Part shown: positions 8,662 through 17,342 of the stretch, piece after piece
Position numbering within the stretch: position 1 is the first letter of the stretch
Layout: each line of letters opens with the position of its first letter
Assembly (NCBI RefSeq): GCF_003665065.1
Contig: NZ_RCHR01000002.1
Location: 248,001 to 312,000, forward strand
Direction of reading: 5' to 3'
Length of the DNA: 64,000 nt
Source: Oceanobacillus piezotolerans
GTDB lineage: Bacteria; Bacillota; Bacilli; Bacillales; Amphibacillaceae
Position numbers and translations under genes: made by a program
The notes under the pieces: generated by a model
The model's database searches: none
Seen by the model: only the letters and a program-made list of their open reading frames with translations
Told to the model about the DNA's origin: nothing

Positions 8662-9984
8662 GTGAAAACTCTCACATCATTTTTTGATCGAATCGTTCAG
8701 CGTTATCTGCCAGACGCCTTTCTATTTGCCATTATATTAACATTTTTTGTCTATTTAGTAGGTGTTCTGTTCACAGATAGTGGCCCAGTACAAATGGTTG
8801 ATTATTGGGGATCAGGATTTTGGGATTTATTGTCTTTTACCATGCAGATGTCTTTAATCGTAGTAACGGGATATATTTTAGCCAACACTCCAGTTATTAA
8901 AAATATATTAGTCAAGCTAAGTACACTTGCAAAGACACCTGCGCAGGCCGTGATGCTCGTTACATTTGTTGCATCAATAGCTTGTTTAATAAACTATGGA
9001 TTTGGACTAGTTATCGGTGCATTGTTTTCCATTCATGTTGCAAGAAGAGTACCAACGGTTGATTACCGGGTTTTAATTGCTAGTGCCTATAGTGGTTTCC
9101 TTGTATGGCATGGGGGCTTATCCGCTTCTATTCCACTCACGATTGCAACACCAGGACACTTTTTAGAAGAAACAATGGGAACTATTCCAGTTATCGAAAC
9201 ATTACTCAGCCCTTTTAATATCTTTACTGTTATCGCATTTTTAATTACATTGCCTCTCTTTAACCGCTATTTATTGAAGTCAACGAATAACGTGAACAAA
9301 ATAGACAATACATCCTTCCTGCCTCCCGAAAAAGAGGAAACCAATGAAATTATTCAAGCGGGAACTCCTGCTGAGAAACTGGAAAACAGTCAGCTTGTTT
9401 CACTTCTTATTGGTATAATGGGACTTGTATTTACCTTCTATTATTTTGCAACAAGTGGATTTGATTTAAATATCAATATAGTCAACTTTATATTTCTTTT
9501 TCTAGGAATTTTATTCCATCGAACACCTAAACGATTCCTGGATACCATATCTGATGGCGTGAAGAATGCTGGCCCAATCATTATTCAATTTCCTTTCTAT
9601 GCTGGGATTATGGGAATGATGGTGGGTTCAGGATTATCAGAGCAAATGTCTATATTTTTTGTAAATATAGCAACGGATTATACACTTCCATTCCTAACCT
9701 TTATAAGTGCTGGCCTTGTTAACATCTTTGTCCCATCTGGTGGAGGACAATGGGCTATCCAAGGACCAATAATGATTGATGCAGCATTAAAATTAAATGC
9801 AGATGTTGCTAAAACGGCGATGGCAGTAGCGTGGGGCGATGCTTGGACGAATATGATTCAACCATTCTGGGCTTTGCCAGCACTTGCTATTGCTGGTTTG
9901 AAAGTACGGGATATTATGGGATTCTGTGTAATGATCTTATTCTTTAGTTTTATCCCGATTACTATAGGGCTTCTGATCTTTTAA
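8662..9984 (+). CDS. Short-chain fatty acid transporter, AtoE family
   Basis: Integral membrane protein of 440 residues with about 10-12 helices, matching the AtoE/SCFA transporter family that moves short-chain fatty acids such as butyrate or acetoacetate. Family-like segments are FFDRIVQRYLPDAFLFAII near the start, LINYGFGLVIGALFSIHVAR, and VPSGGGQWAIQGPIMIDAA near the end. Start is GTG at 8662 with AGGAGGAGA upstream. No CoA-transferase or thiolase genes adjoin it, so the substrate is inferred only from family. Confidence 0.85.
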   Translation: MKTLTSFFDRIVQRYLPDAFLFAIILTFFVYLVGVLFTDSGPVQMVDYWGSGFWDLLSFTMQMSLIVVTGYILANTPVIKNILVKLSTLAKTPAQAVMLVTFVASIACLINYGFGLVIGALFSIHVARRVPTVDYRVLIASAYSGFLVWHGGLSASIPLTIATPGHFLEETMGTIPVIETLLSPFNIFTVIAFLITLPLFNRYLLKSTNNVNKIDNTSFLPPEKEETNEIIQAGTPAEKLENSQLVSLLIGIMGLVFTFYYFATSGFDLNINIVNFIFLFLGILFHRTPKRFLDTISDGVKNAGPIIIQFPFYAGIMGMMVGSGLSEQMSIFFVNIATDYTLPFLTFISAGLVNIFVPSGGGQWAIQGPIMIDAALKLNADVAKTAMAVAWGDAWTNMIQPFWALPALAIAGLKVRDIMGFCVMILFFSFIPITIGLLIF

Positions 9985-10040
9985 TCTAGTAAGGAAGATA
10001 CATTATACATATAATCGTATTACGCTCTTTAATGAAAATA

Positions 10041-10074
10041 ACCCCGGAGATGCACTAATATACCTCTCAGGGGT
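10041..10074 (+). terminator. Hairpin after the AtoE-like gene
   Basis: Nine base pairs with one mismatch (10041-10050 with 10065-10074); only a weak T tract follows. Two more stem-loops fill the gap: 10136-10143 with 10158-10165, and a perfect 9-bp stem 10176-10184 with 10198-10206, the latter just past the end of the minus-strand coiled-coil gene. Confidence 0.45.
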
Positions 10075-10217
10075 CAATTTATGAGTATTTCATTATAATG
10101 GATTTCCACTGAATATGAGGTAACAATACAATGCTAGCTCTCCTCTTATACTCTAAGGGAGAGCTTCGTATCAATTATTGCAGGGTAAAAAAACAAGCCT
10201 GCAATAGCACGCTTTTA

Positions 10218-10466
10218 TTAACTAATTTTTAAGTACTTCTCATCCTTCGCCTTACTCTTACAGCTTAACACTTTTTGAATATCTGCGTCGATTTGTTTTA
10301 TATTCTCTTCCAGACCGAGGATACCTGACTCGACATCGCCTGCCCTTTTCTCTAATTGTGCAATTAATTTATCTGTTTGATAACCATTTGCTCTAATCTC
10401 TTCCAGATCTTCCAGCCACAGTGTGATAAGCTCCAACAAATCGTCTATCAATTGTTGTGTCAACAC
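10218..10466 (-). CDS. Small coiled-coil protein of unknown function
   Basis: An 82-residue acidic, helical protein with no family that I recognise. Leucines and charged residues recur in a coiled-coil pattern (LLELITLWLEDLEEIRANGY and a second helix LEENIKQIDADIQKVLS). AGGAGG lies 5 bases before the GTG at 10466 and 8 bases before the next in-frame TTG. The SD, clean length and a hairpin after the stop favour a real gene. It lies between atoE and hemAT in the same direction as hemAT, but hemAT has its own terminator, so co-transcription is unlikely. Confidence 0.6.
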   Translation of the reverse strand: MLTQQLIDDLLELITLWLEDLEEIRANGYQTDKLIAQLEKRAGDVESGILGLEENIKQIDADIQKVLSCKSKAKDEKYLKIS

Positions 10467-10707
10467 TTCCGCCTCCTATATTGTTAGAATACCCACATTA
10501 GAAAACAGCTACAAGTGACAATGGAATGAATTTTGACTCACGTAGTAGGTCTTAATAACTGTATTTCAAAAAATAATTGAATTACTATTAGTAAGTTAAG
10601 TACTATTGTACGTTATTGTTTGTTTTACTTGACTTTTAGACTATATCCATCCTGCTTCATCTATTATAAATAAGGAAAGCTTTCTATAAAACTTACCTTA
10701 GATAAAT

Positions 10708-10734
10708 GAAAAAGAGTGCTGTAAAAGCACTCTT
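10708..10734 (-). terminator. Terminator of hemAT
   Basis: Nine-bp stem AAGAGTGCT/AGCACTCTT (10712-10720 and 10726-10734), followed on the minus strand by TTTTTC. Positions 10467-10707 hold no gene that I can support. Confidence 0.88.
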
Positions 10735-10737
10735 CCA

Positions 10738-12036
10738 TTATTTTTCCATCATTTCACTTAATTGTTCTGCGGAATAAGATATCGTTGCGGCCGATTGTTC
10801 AATATCATGAATAGCCAAATCAAATGCTTCTAAGTCCGCTTGAATATTTTGGTTACTTGTCTTTGTTTTTTCCATCGTCTCATCAATTTGCTGGAACGCA
10901 TCAACTGTATGCTCCATATGCTCCTTCACCTCAGCTAAAAGAGAAGTAGCTTGCTGAATGGAAGCTGAACTATTAAAAATTTGCTCATTGGTTTGATTGA
11001 CGAGATCGGATACACCTTTCACGGAATTCCCAGTTTGCTCAGCAAGCTTGCGAACTTCCTCGGCAACTACCGCAAATCCACGTCCATGCTCCCCAGCCCG
11101 CGCCGCTTCAATTGATGCATTCAATGCTAGTAAGTTGGTCTGGTCTGCAATGGTTTTAACGATATTAATAATATCGTTAATCTCTGTAGAGGTCGCTTCA
11201 AGGTTTCCCATATCTTTACTAACTTTCATTGTGCTTTCATGCATATTCTTCAAGGATGCATTCATAATACTTAATTGATTTTTCCCTTTTTCAGCTGTTT
11301 GTTTAGCTTCCTCTGCTAAAGCTGTACCAGATTTAGAGTTATTTGTGATTTCCTCAATCTGTGACGTCATTGCCTGAATCGAGGCATTCGTTTCTTCTGC
11401 CAATGCAGCAAGCTCCATAGAGGTATGCTCTAATGCTTCCCTCATTACTAACTTACTGCGCTTTTCTTCGTTGCGAATCCGTTCTAACTCATCATCATAC
11501 GCTTCCAATACGACTTGCTGTTCTAAGTTTAAAATCTTATTTATCACCTTAATCGCCTGCACCTTGTCCGCTTCCTGGTCAAAATTTTTAACAATAACCC
11601 CAAGCAGTCCATCAAATAACTTTTGGAATGAAGCAATATACCACTTTTGTGTCAGTCCAATTTTCACATGTACACAGGCTATTTTTTTCCTTCTTTCTAT
11701 AAATGCTTCATTCATTTCACCGTCGAACATTTCGACTACATGTCTTCTTAATGTCTTTTTCAACCGTTCAAAGGAACTGTGATCCTGAATAATTTGGATT
11801 AGCGCTTCATTATATTCCAGATTTTTGTAAAAGTCATCTACAATTGTAGTTATATCCTGCTCAACATAAGGCTTTAGAACCTTCGCCACTGCAAAATCCT
11901 CTTCACTTAAATCGAGCATTTGTAACTGTTTCTCTAGATCAGAGTCTTTCCTTACTTCTACAATCGCATTCATTTCATTACTCAACGCTAACAACGATTT
12001 TGTTTCTTCTTTTTTTCTCTTTCTCTTCAGTATCAT
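10738..12036 (-). CDS. hemAT: Haem-based aerotaxis transducer HemAT
   Basis: Soluble oxygen sensor for aerotaxis: an N-terminal globin-coupled sensor domain (about 1-185) fused to a cytoplasmic receptor signalling domain (about 200-432, with [20 protein letters not shown] and [17 protein letters not shown]). Counting from the ATG at 12036 puts His at 123 and Tyr at 70, the proximal haem ligand and distal residue numbers known for B. subtilis HemAT. This supports that start. The frame opens earlier at a TTG (12051), but the GGGGGG SD lies inside that extension. A good sigma-D-like promoter lies just upstream. Confidence 0.96.
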   Translation of the reverse strand: MILKRKRKKEETKSLLALSNEMNAIVEVRKDSDLEKQLQMLDLSEEDFAVAKVLKPYVEQDITTIVDDFYKNLEYNEALIQIIQDHSSFERLKKTLRRHVVEMFDGEMNEAFIERRKKIACVHVKIGLTQKWYIASFQKLFDGLLGVIVKNFDQEADKVQAIKVINKILNLEQQVVLEAYDDELERIRNEEKRSKLVMREALEHTSMELAALAEETNASIQAMTSQIEEITNNSKSGTALAEEAKQTAEKGKNQLSIMNASLKNMHESTMKVSKDMGNLEATSTEINDIINIVKTIADQTNLLALNASIEAARAGEHGRGFAVVAEEVRKLAEQTGNSVKGVSDLVNQTNEQIFNSSASIQQATSLLAEVKEHMEHTVDAFQQIDETMEKTKTSNQNIQADLEAFDLAIHDIEQSAATISYSAEQLSEMMEK

Positions 12037-12070
12037 ACTATTGCCCCCCAAAAGACTCTATATCTTTTAT

Positions 12071-12098
12071 ATATCGACCATCTATTTATAATTGTTTA
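12071..12098 (-). promoter_or_regulatory. Sigma-D-like promoter for hemAT
   Basis: Minus-strand TAAA (12098-12095), a 16-base spacer and GTCGATAT (12078-12071): 4 of 4 and 7 of 8 matches, about 35 bases before the start codon. Confidence 0.72.
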
Positions 12099-12146
12099 GG
12101 AAATGCTGTTCAAGTTAAAATTATATATCTATCTAATAAATCAAAA

Positions 12147-12175
12147 TTGAGTTATAATATATAAAAAAGTATACA
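12147..12175 (+). promoter_or_regulatory. Promoter of the YheO/DauR-like operon
   Basis: TTGAGT (12147-12152), a 17-base spacer and TATACA (12170-12175). It is a plausible sigma-A promoter immediately before a long inverted repeat. Confidence 0.5.
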
Positions 12176-12178
12176 ATT

Positions 12179-12212
12179 GTTATATTTATATAAATTATTA
12201 TATAAATATAAC
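12179..12212. promoter_or_regulatory. 15-bp perfect inverted repeat, probable operator
   Basis: GTTATATTTATATAA (12179-12193), a 4-base spacer and its exact complement (12198-12212). It covers the expected transcription start of the downstream operon and ends 25 bases before the regulator ATG. The position fits repressor binding, most simply by the regulator itself. The AT richness weakens the claim slightly. Confidence 0.55.
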
Positions 12213-12237
12213 CAGTGTAATCAGAGAGGTACAAGTG

Positions 12238-12885
12238 ATGGAGAGAAGTAAACAAATACTGGAAAGCTATATTCCTTTAGCAAAATCCACTGCTAAACTG
12301 TTTGGAAACCATTGTGAAATTGTTATCCATGATTTAACCAATCCACGAAGTTCTGTCATGTATACGATAAATAACCATGTAACAGGAAGGAAAGTCGGTC
12401 AATCCTTTGACCATCTTGTAAAAACGGTATTGCGGTCGAAAGACTTCAAGGAAGATTATTTATCTGGTTATACCTATGTTACAGAAGACAAGCGGACAAT
12501 CCGTTCATCCACTACTTTGATTCGTGATCTAGAACAAAAAGTGATTGGTGCTTTCTGTATTAACTTTAATGTAGAAGCATTACAGCAGATGAAACAATTT
12601 ATGGATGCTTTTCTTTCAACGCCAGTTGCAGTAGAAGATACTCGGGAACAATCTAATTCTGACATGGACAATGTAGAAGGAATTGTAGACGGATTGATTC
12701 AGCAAATTATACAAAATAGCGTTCATTTAGGTATGAAGCGTCATGAAAGAATAGAATTAATTCGCTTTATGGAAGAAAAAGGGATTTTTCTAATGAAGGG
12801 GGCGGTTGAAAAAGTTGCGGAACAATTAGGTATTTCAAAGGTTACAGTTTATAGCTATTTAGATGAAGTGAAAAAGAAGCATTAA
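12238..12885 (+). CDS. YheO/DauR-like PAS and HTH transcriptional regulator
   Basis: A regulator of 215 residues with an N-terminal YheO-type PAS-like domain (about 5-120; GNHCEIVIHDLTNPRSSVMY, then DLEQKVIGAFCINFNV) and a C-terminal helix-turn-helix of DauR type (about 160-213; GAVEKVAEQLGISKVTVYSY). DauR in Pseudomonas controls D-arginine catabolism, and relatives often sit beside amino-acid PLP enzymes. A GTG at 12235 precedes the ATG at 12238; GAGAGG is better placed for the ATG. First gene of a plus-strand operon of five; likely autoregulated through the inverted repeat upstream. The ligand is unknown. Confidence 0.82.
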   Translation: MERSKQILESYIPLAKSTAKLFGNHCEIVIHDLTNPRSSVMYTINNHVTGRKVGQSFDHLVKTVLRSKDFKEDYLSGYTYVTEDKRTIRSSTTLIRDLEQKVIGAFCINFNVEALQQMKQFMDAFLSTPVAVEDTREQSNSDMDNVEGIVDGLIQQIIQNSVHLGMKRHERIELIRFMEEKGIFLMKGAVEKVAEQLGISKVTVYSYLDEVKKKH

Positions 12886-12918
12886 CATATACGTTTAATG
12901 CATAAGGAGGAAAAAGAG

Positions 12919-14025
12919 ATGAATTACTTAGATATTGATACTCCAGCACTCTTAATTGATAAGGATATTCTCTATCAAAACATTCAATCGATGCAAAAAT
13001 ATGCAGAAGCAAACCAGGTCCATTTACGTCCTCATACGAAAACCCATAAAATGCCTAAGCTGGCAAAACTCCAGGAAAAAGAAGGTGCTGTTGGAATTAC
13101 AGTTGCCAAAGTAGGTGAAGCTGAGGTGATGGCACAGAATGGGCTAAAAGATATATTTATAGCAAATGAAATAGTTGGAAAATCAAAGATCCAGCGCATT
13201 CGAAAATTATCCGAGTCTATCGATATTTCATTTGGAATCGATAGTTTATACCAAGTAAATGAAATAGAAGCGGTATTTCAGGGTTCTGCAAAAAAAGCTC
13301 AGGTGCTGGTAGAGATTGAAGTTGGTGAAAATCGCTCGGGTATTATTGAGGAGAAGGATTTTCATATTCTACTACATGCAATTAAGAAAAGTCGTCATCT
13401 CCACTTTAAAGGGGTATTTTCCCATGATGGCCATACTTATAAAGCGAGAAATGTAGAGGAATGTAAAGAATGGTATAACGCAAGTGTAAGACGAACATTA
13501 CGTTTTGCAGAATTAGCAACGGAGATAGGTTTAAAACCTAAGATAGTTAGTATTGGCTCTACCCCTCCATTTATATTAAACTTTGAAATTCCTAAAGGAG
13601 TCACTGAAATAAGACCTGGCACTTATATTTTAATGGATGCCTCTCAATCTAATGTAATTGAATCCTATGAAAAATGTGCAGCAACCGTACTTACAACCAT
13701 TATCAGCAAACCAACAGATGAACGTGTCATTACAGATGTAGGTGCTAAAGGAATTACTGCACAAACCCGCTCTGAAGGCATAACCGCGACAAAGGGGCTT
13801 GGTAAAATTAAAGAATTTGATGATGTATACATCCATGGGGTTTTTGACGAACATGCAATTATTTATCATAAAGAGTTTAACAGGAATGTAAGCATCGGTG
13901 ATAAGGTACAGATTATTCCAAATCATATCTGCCCGGTTTCTAATTTACACGAAAAAGCTTACTTAGTTTCAAATGGAAACATTCTGGAGGAGATTCAAAT
14001 AGAATGCAGAGGAAAATTGCAATAA
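12919..14025 (+). CDS. D-serine dehydratase-like / D-threonine aldolase-like PLP enzyme
   Basis: Fold-type III PLP enzyme of 368 residues in the alanine racemase N-terminal/DSD1 superfamily, which includes D-serine ammonia-lyase, D-threonine aldolase and 3-hydroxyaspartate dehydratase. The PLP lysine motif RPHTKTHK (Lys41) is near the N-terminus. A C-terminal H-x-C pair (NHICP) matches the zinc site of DSD1-type enzymes. The frame opens at 12898, but AAGGAGG lies inside that extension and serves the ATG at 12919. It sits 33 bases after the regulator and before ridA, consistent with catabolism of a beta-hydroxy or D-amino acid. The exact substrate is open. Confidence 0.85.
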   Translation: MNYLDIDTPALLIDKDILYQNIQSMQKYAEANQVHLRPHTKTHKMPKLAKLQEKEGAVGITVAKVGEAEVMAQNGLKDIFIANEIVGKSKIQRIRKLSESIDISFGIDSLYQVNEIEAVFQGSAKKAQVLVEIEVGENRSGIIEEKDFHILLHAIKKSRHLHFKGVFSHDGHTYKARNVEECKEWYNASVRRTLRFAELATEIGLKPKIVSIGSTPPFILNFEIPKGVTEIRPGTYILMDASQSNVIESYEKCAATVLTTIISKPTDERVITDVGAKGITAQTRSEGITATKGLGKIKEFDDVYIHGVFDEHAIIYHKEFNRNVSIGDKVQIIPNHICPVSNLHEKAYLVSNGNILEEIQIECRGKLQ

Positions 14026-14093
14026 CTCGAAAATACAAGTAAATCACCTGACTAATTGTATCTAAATATATTTTAAACAAAGGGGAGTTACCA

Positions 14094-14468
14094 TTGAAGA
14101 AAATATTTGAAGTAGGAAATTTAAAATCCAATGGACATTATGCTTTAGCAACGATTCATCAAGATACCGTATATGTATCAGGCCAGTTTTCCATTGATCC
14201 TGAAACACGTGAGAAGAAATTTGGACGGATTGAAGAAGAAACATTACAAGCTCTAAAAAATGTAGAAAAGATATTAGAAGCAGCCGGAAGTAATAAAGAA
14301 CAAATTCTGCGTATGACTCTGTATATACCAGATGTAAAATTATGGGATAAAGTGGATGCTGTTTATAGAAATTTTTTTGGTGAACATAAGCCAGCTCGTA
14401 CCGTTGTACCAACGAATGAATTGCATTTTGGATTCAAAATTGAGATCGATGCGATTGCCTATATTTAA
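14094..14468 (+). CDS. RidA-family reactive intermediate deaminase
   Basis: A 124-residue RidA/YjgF protein. RidA hydrolyses reactive enamine/imine intermediates released by PLP-dependent dehydratases. It keeps the conserved arginine (PARTVVP) and C-terminal acidic residue (KIEIDAIAYI) of active members. Start is TTG at 14094 with AAAGGGGAG 6 bases before. It lies between two PLP-enzyme genes, so it probably removes imines produced by its neighbours. Confidence 0.92.
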   Translation: MKKIFEVGNLKSNGHYALATIHQDTVYVSGQFSIDPETREKKFGRIEEETLQALKNVEKILEAAGSNKEQILRMTLYIPDVKLWDKVDAVYRNFFGEHKPARTVVPTNELHFGFKIEIDAIAYI

Positions 14469-14520
14469 TTCTATATTTTCTTGGTGTGATAATGATTAAC
14501 GGGAAAGGATGGAAGAGATA

Positions 14521-15624
14521 ATGGAGCAATATTGTTGCAATCATTGTGGAAAACTACATGACATTACCCCAACGATTTGGAGATGCGCGTGTGGCGGCGT
14601 TTTAGATTTAGTAAAAGAAGTACCTAAATTAGATATCACAGCTTGGAATAACTATCCCAATTCGATATGGCGTTATTTCGAAACCATGGCATTCGCAAAA
14701 GACTCAACAACTTGGGAAAAAGTAACCATGGGAGAGGGCCAAACACCTTTAGTTCTTCTAGATGAACAAGAACCGAATACATACGTTAAAGTGGATTATA
14801 TGATGCCTACCCTATCCTTTAAGGATCGTGGGGCTGCTGTTTTAATGACAAAGGCGAAGGAACTAGCGGTATCCAAAGTGATCGCGGATAGCAGTGGGAA
14901 TGCTGGTACCGCTATTGCAGCCTATGCAGCACGCTGCAACATTTCATGTGACATTTATCTAAGTAATGAAACTTCACCGAAAAAGATTGCTCAAATAGCA
15001 GCACACGGTGCAACTATTAAAAAAATTCATGGTACACGGGAAGACATTGCAGCCGAAGCCCAAAAAGCAGTTGATAACGAAAAAGTTTTTTATGCAAGCC
15101 ATGTGTATAATCCCTATTTCTACGAAGGTACAAAAACATACGCTTATGAAATCTATGAGCAATTACAGGATGTGCCAGATACGTTAATAATCCCTGTTGG
15201 TAATGGTACACTCTTGCTTGGTACATATTATGGTTTTAAAGAGCTATTGGAAAATGAATTAATTAAAAAAATGCCAAAAATCGTTGCCATTCAAGCAGCC
15301 AACTGCGCGCCACTCGTGAAAGCTTATCAGCAGGGAAACGAATCAGCACAGCCAGTCACAAATAAAGGTACTTTGGCGGAAGGGATAGCGATTGCTGCAC
15401 CCCCACGTTCTAAACAGATTTTAGAAGCTGTCCGAAAGACAAATGGGGAATTTATTGACATTGAAGAGGATGAAATTCTAAGTGCGCGAGCTCAGCTTAG
15501 CGAGAAAGGTTTTTATGTAGAAGTAACATCTGCAGCAAATTATGCTGGTTACATTAAATACAACAAAGCCCCAGAAGAGAGAATAATCATTCCCCTCTGT
15601 GGAGCAGGTATTAAATCAAAATAA
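14521..15624 (+). CDS. Threonine-synthase-like PLP-dependent lyase
   Basis: Fold-type II PLP enzyme of 367 residues resembling threonine synthase and cysteate/diaminopropionate-type lyases. An N-terminal zinc-ribbon-like patch has C6xxC9 and C22xC24. The PLP lysine is Lys101 in LSFKDRG, followed by SSGNAGTA and the phosphate-binding loop PVGNGT. An ATG at 14509 is in frame, but 14521 has the better-placed AAAGGATG. No homoserine pathway genes adjoin it, so a catabolic or racemase/lyase role is as likely as threonine synthesis. Confidence 0.82.
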   Translation: MEQYCCNHCGKLHDITPTIWRCACGGVLDLVKEVPKLDITAWNNYPNSIWRYFETMAFAKDSTTWEKVTMGEGQTPLVLLDEQEPNTYVKVDYMMPTLSFKDRGAAVLMTKAKELAVSKVIADSSGNAGTAIAAYAARCNISCDIYLSNETSPKKIAQIAAHGATIKKIHGTREDIAAEAQKAVDNEKVFYASHVYNPYFYEGTKTYAYEIYEQLQDVPDTLIIPVGNGTLLLGTYYGFKELLENELIKKMPKIVAIQAANCAPLVKAYQQGNESAQPVTNKGTLAEGIAIAAPPRSKQILEAVRKTNGEFIDIEEDEILSARAQLSEKGFYVEVTSAANYAGYIKYNKAPEERIIIPLCGAGIKSK

Positions 15625-15646
15625 AGATTTTCAGTCGGAGGATGCT

Positions 15647-16057
15647 GTGAACATTGAGATTGCTAAAATTAGCAAGGAAAAGGCTTGGGAATTAAGACAT
15701 AAAGTTATGTGGCCAGACAAGCCCTTTGACTTTATAAAATTAGAAGATGATGATATAGGTATGCATTATGGGTTTTATAAAAATAAAAAACTAATTTCAG
15801 TGGTTTCCCTTTTTATTGATAATGGGGAAGGGCAGTTTCGTAAATTTGCTACACTGCAAACGGAACAAGGCAAAGGGTACGGAAGTGCATTGTTACACGA
15901 TGTCATAAAGGAAGCAAAGCAATTAGGATTAAAGAGAATTTGGTGTAATGCAAGAAAGAATAAAGTGGATTTTTATAAGAAATTTGGCTTAAAAGAAACA
16001 GACGGCCATTTTACAAGAGGCGGTAAATCCTACATTATAATGGACTGTGACCTATAG
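15647..16057 (+). CDS. GNAT-family N-acetyltransferase
   Basis: A 136-residue acetyltransferase with the acetyl-CoA-binding motif QTEQGKGYGSALL and a typical C-terminal KVDFYKKFGLKE strand-helix. GGAGG lies 5 bases before the GTG at 15647; the longer in-frame opening at 15599 overlaps the previous gene and lacks an SD. It is the last gene of the operon, 22 bases after the threonine-synthase-like gene. It may acetylate the amino acid or amine handled by the operon, which is inference from position only. Confidence 0.82.
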   Translation: MNIEIAKISKEKAWELRHKVMWPDKPFDFIKLEDDDIGMHYGFYKNKKLISVVSLFIDNGEGQFRKFATLQTEQGKGYGSALLHDVIKEAKQLGLKRIWCNARKNKVDFYKKFGLKETDGHFTRGGKSYIIMDCDL

Positions 16058-16160
16058 TCCAGGATAACTAGCGGGGATTCTATACAGGAGTCTAAAGAGC
16101 AACTATTAAAAAAATAGATGGAAAAGGGCTAGCAGTTGTAAGCAAAGTATTTTATTATAC

Positions 16161-16187
16161 AGGGGAGCCCGTAAGGCTACCCCTTTT
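16161..16187 (+). terminator. Terminator of the DauR-like operon
   Basis: Bulged GC-rich hairpin (AGGGG-GCC with GGC-CCCCT) followed by TTTTT. Positions 16058-16160 hold no supportable gene. Confidence 0.65.
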
Positions 16188-16196
16188 TCAATTTCA

Positions 16197-16868
16197 TTAT
16201 TTATTTCGAATTACTAACAGATATTTACCATTAACAACAAGAAGTACAATGGCCATCAGAATAATAGAAAAGATTTGAGATTCTTCGCCACTCACTGAAT
16301 AAACAGTAGCTAGTGAGATAGCAATAATTAGTGAAAGATTTAGTAAGCCTTGTGATTTATACAACCCATCTAAGATAACATGCTTTTCACCATCATCTGC
16401 AAGATCCAGTACAGATTGAGCGTAATCAGGGTCAGATTTACTTGGTATATTACGTTCTGGATATACATGTTGCATTAAACGCGTCATATAATGGATCAAG
16501 AAATAGGTAATAATAAGTAAGATCAAGGATGCAATCGTCAGGATTACGTTATGAGTTACAATAATACTTAAGCTAAGTGCAAGAATTGAAAGAACAAAAC
16601 TGATATTTGCAAATAAAGAATAATCGGCAAACATCTTATATTTTCTATCTTCCACTTCATCCTCTTCCTCACCGCTAAAGTTTTGCTTGTTTAATAATTT
16701 AATCTTTTGGAACCGAAAGATACTCAATGCGGTTAGAATGATCGAAATAGCAATTAAGCCAAGCACAGTAACTTCTCCAGCAAAATGAACATCAGAAAAG
16801 CTCATTAGAACATACACGGAAAAGAAACCAGCAACCCCACTAATGAAAAACTGCAATATAAATTTCAT
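16197..16868 (-). CDS. DUF3169-type membrane protein
   Basis: Membrane protein of 223 residues with about six helices (two at the N-terminus, two in the middle near 85-135, two at the C-terminus). It resembles the DUF3169 family, often encoded next to a small XRE regulator as here. A charged loop GEEEDEVEDRKYKMFADYS follows helix 2. Its ATG starts the base after the xre stop, so the two are translationally linked. Function unknown. Confidence 0.72.
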   Translation of the reverse strand: MKFILQFFISGVAGFFSVYVLMSFSDVHFAGEVTVLGLIAISIILTALSIFRFQKIKLLNKQNFSGEEEDEVEDRKYKMFADYSLFANISFVLSILALSLSIIVTHNVILTIASLILLIITYFLIHYMTRLMQHVYPERNIPSKSDPDYAQSVLDLADDGEKHVILDGLYKSQGLLNLSLIIAISLATVYSVSGEESQIFSIILMAIVLLVVNGKYLLVIRNK

Positions 16869-17072
16869 CTAAAACTCCTCCTCTTCAAACCGGAATACAT
16901 TTTCAACAGGTTCATTAAAAATACGTGCGATACGAACGGCGATCAGTAATGAAGGCATGTACTCTCCGCGTTCAATCAGGCTTATCGTCTGTCTAGAAAC
17001 CTTCGCGAGCTTAGCAAGCTGCGTCTGATTATAGCCTTCACGGGCTCGAAGCTCCTTTAAACGACTTTTCAA
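16869..17072 (-). CDS. Small XRE-family regulator
   Basis: A 67-residue protein that is almost entirely one Cro/CI-type helix-turn-helix (TQLAKLAKVSRQTISLIERG). The C-terminal VENVFRFEEEEF is typical of the small HTH proteins paired with DUF3169 or DUF2178 membrane proteins. First gene of a two-gene operon. The promoter upstream carries an inverted repeat over its -35, which suggests autoregulation. Confidence 0.92.
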   Translation of the reverse strand: MKSRLKELRAREGYNQTQLAKLAKVSRQTISLIERGEYMPSLLIAVRIARIFNEPVENVFRFEEEEF

Positions 17073-17106
17073 ATCCTATCACCTTCTATTATTTTTATCT
17101 AGTACA

Positions 17107-17150
17107 ATTATATATAATAATAGTCATTTTGACAATCATATTTGTCAAAA
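17107..17150 (-). promoter_or_regulatory. Promoter with overlapping operator for xre-DUF3169
   Basis: Minus-strand TTGTCA (17135-17130), a 17-base spacer and a perfect TATAAT (17112-17107). The inverted repeat TTTTGACA/TGTCAAAA (17127-17134 and 17143-17150) covers the -35. Nothing else is seen between here and 17296. Confidence 0.65.
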
Positions 17151-17296
17151 ATATAATAATTAATGTCATTAGATCTTATATATGAATACTATTGCGGAAA
17201 ATATCCAACTTTATACAATGAATCGAACGAATAGGTGTGTAGTGGTAAATATATAAACTTTAACATTTCCGCGAAATCAAGCAAACTTTCTAACCC

Positions 17297-17336
17297 CAAA
17301 AAAGCAGCACCCGACCAACTGCCGAGTACTGCTTTT
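17297..17336 (-). terminator. Terminator of the alpha-glucosidase operon
   Basis: Stem AAAAGCAG/CTGCTTTT (17300-17307 and 17329-17336) with partial inner pairing and a T run on the minus strand, directly after the malL-like stop codon. Confidence 0.75.
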
Positions 17337-17342
17337 ATTTTG

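Noticed and set aside
16104-16187. An open stretch reading KKIDGKGLAVVSKVFYYTGE just after the GNAT gene
   Set aside because: It has no start codon with an SD, runs through the terminator hairpin and matches no family that I know. Chance openness is the simpler reading.
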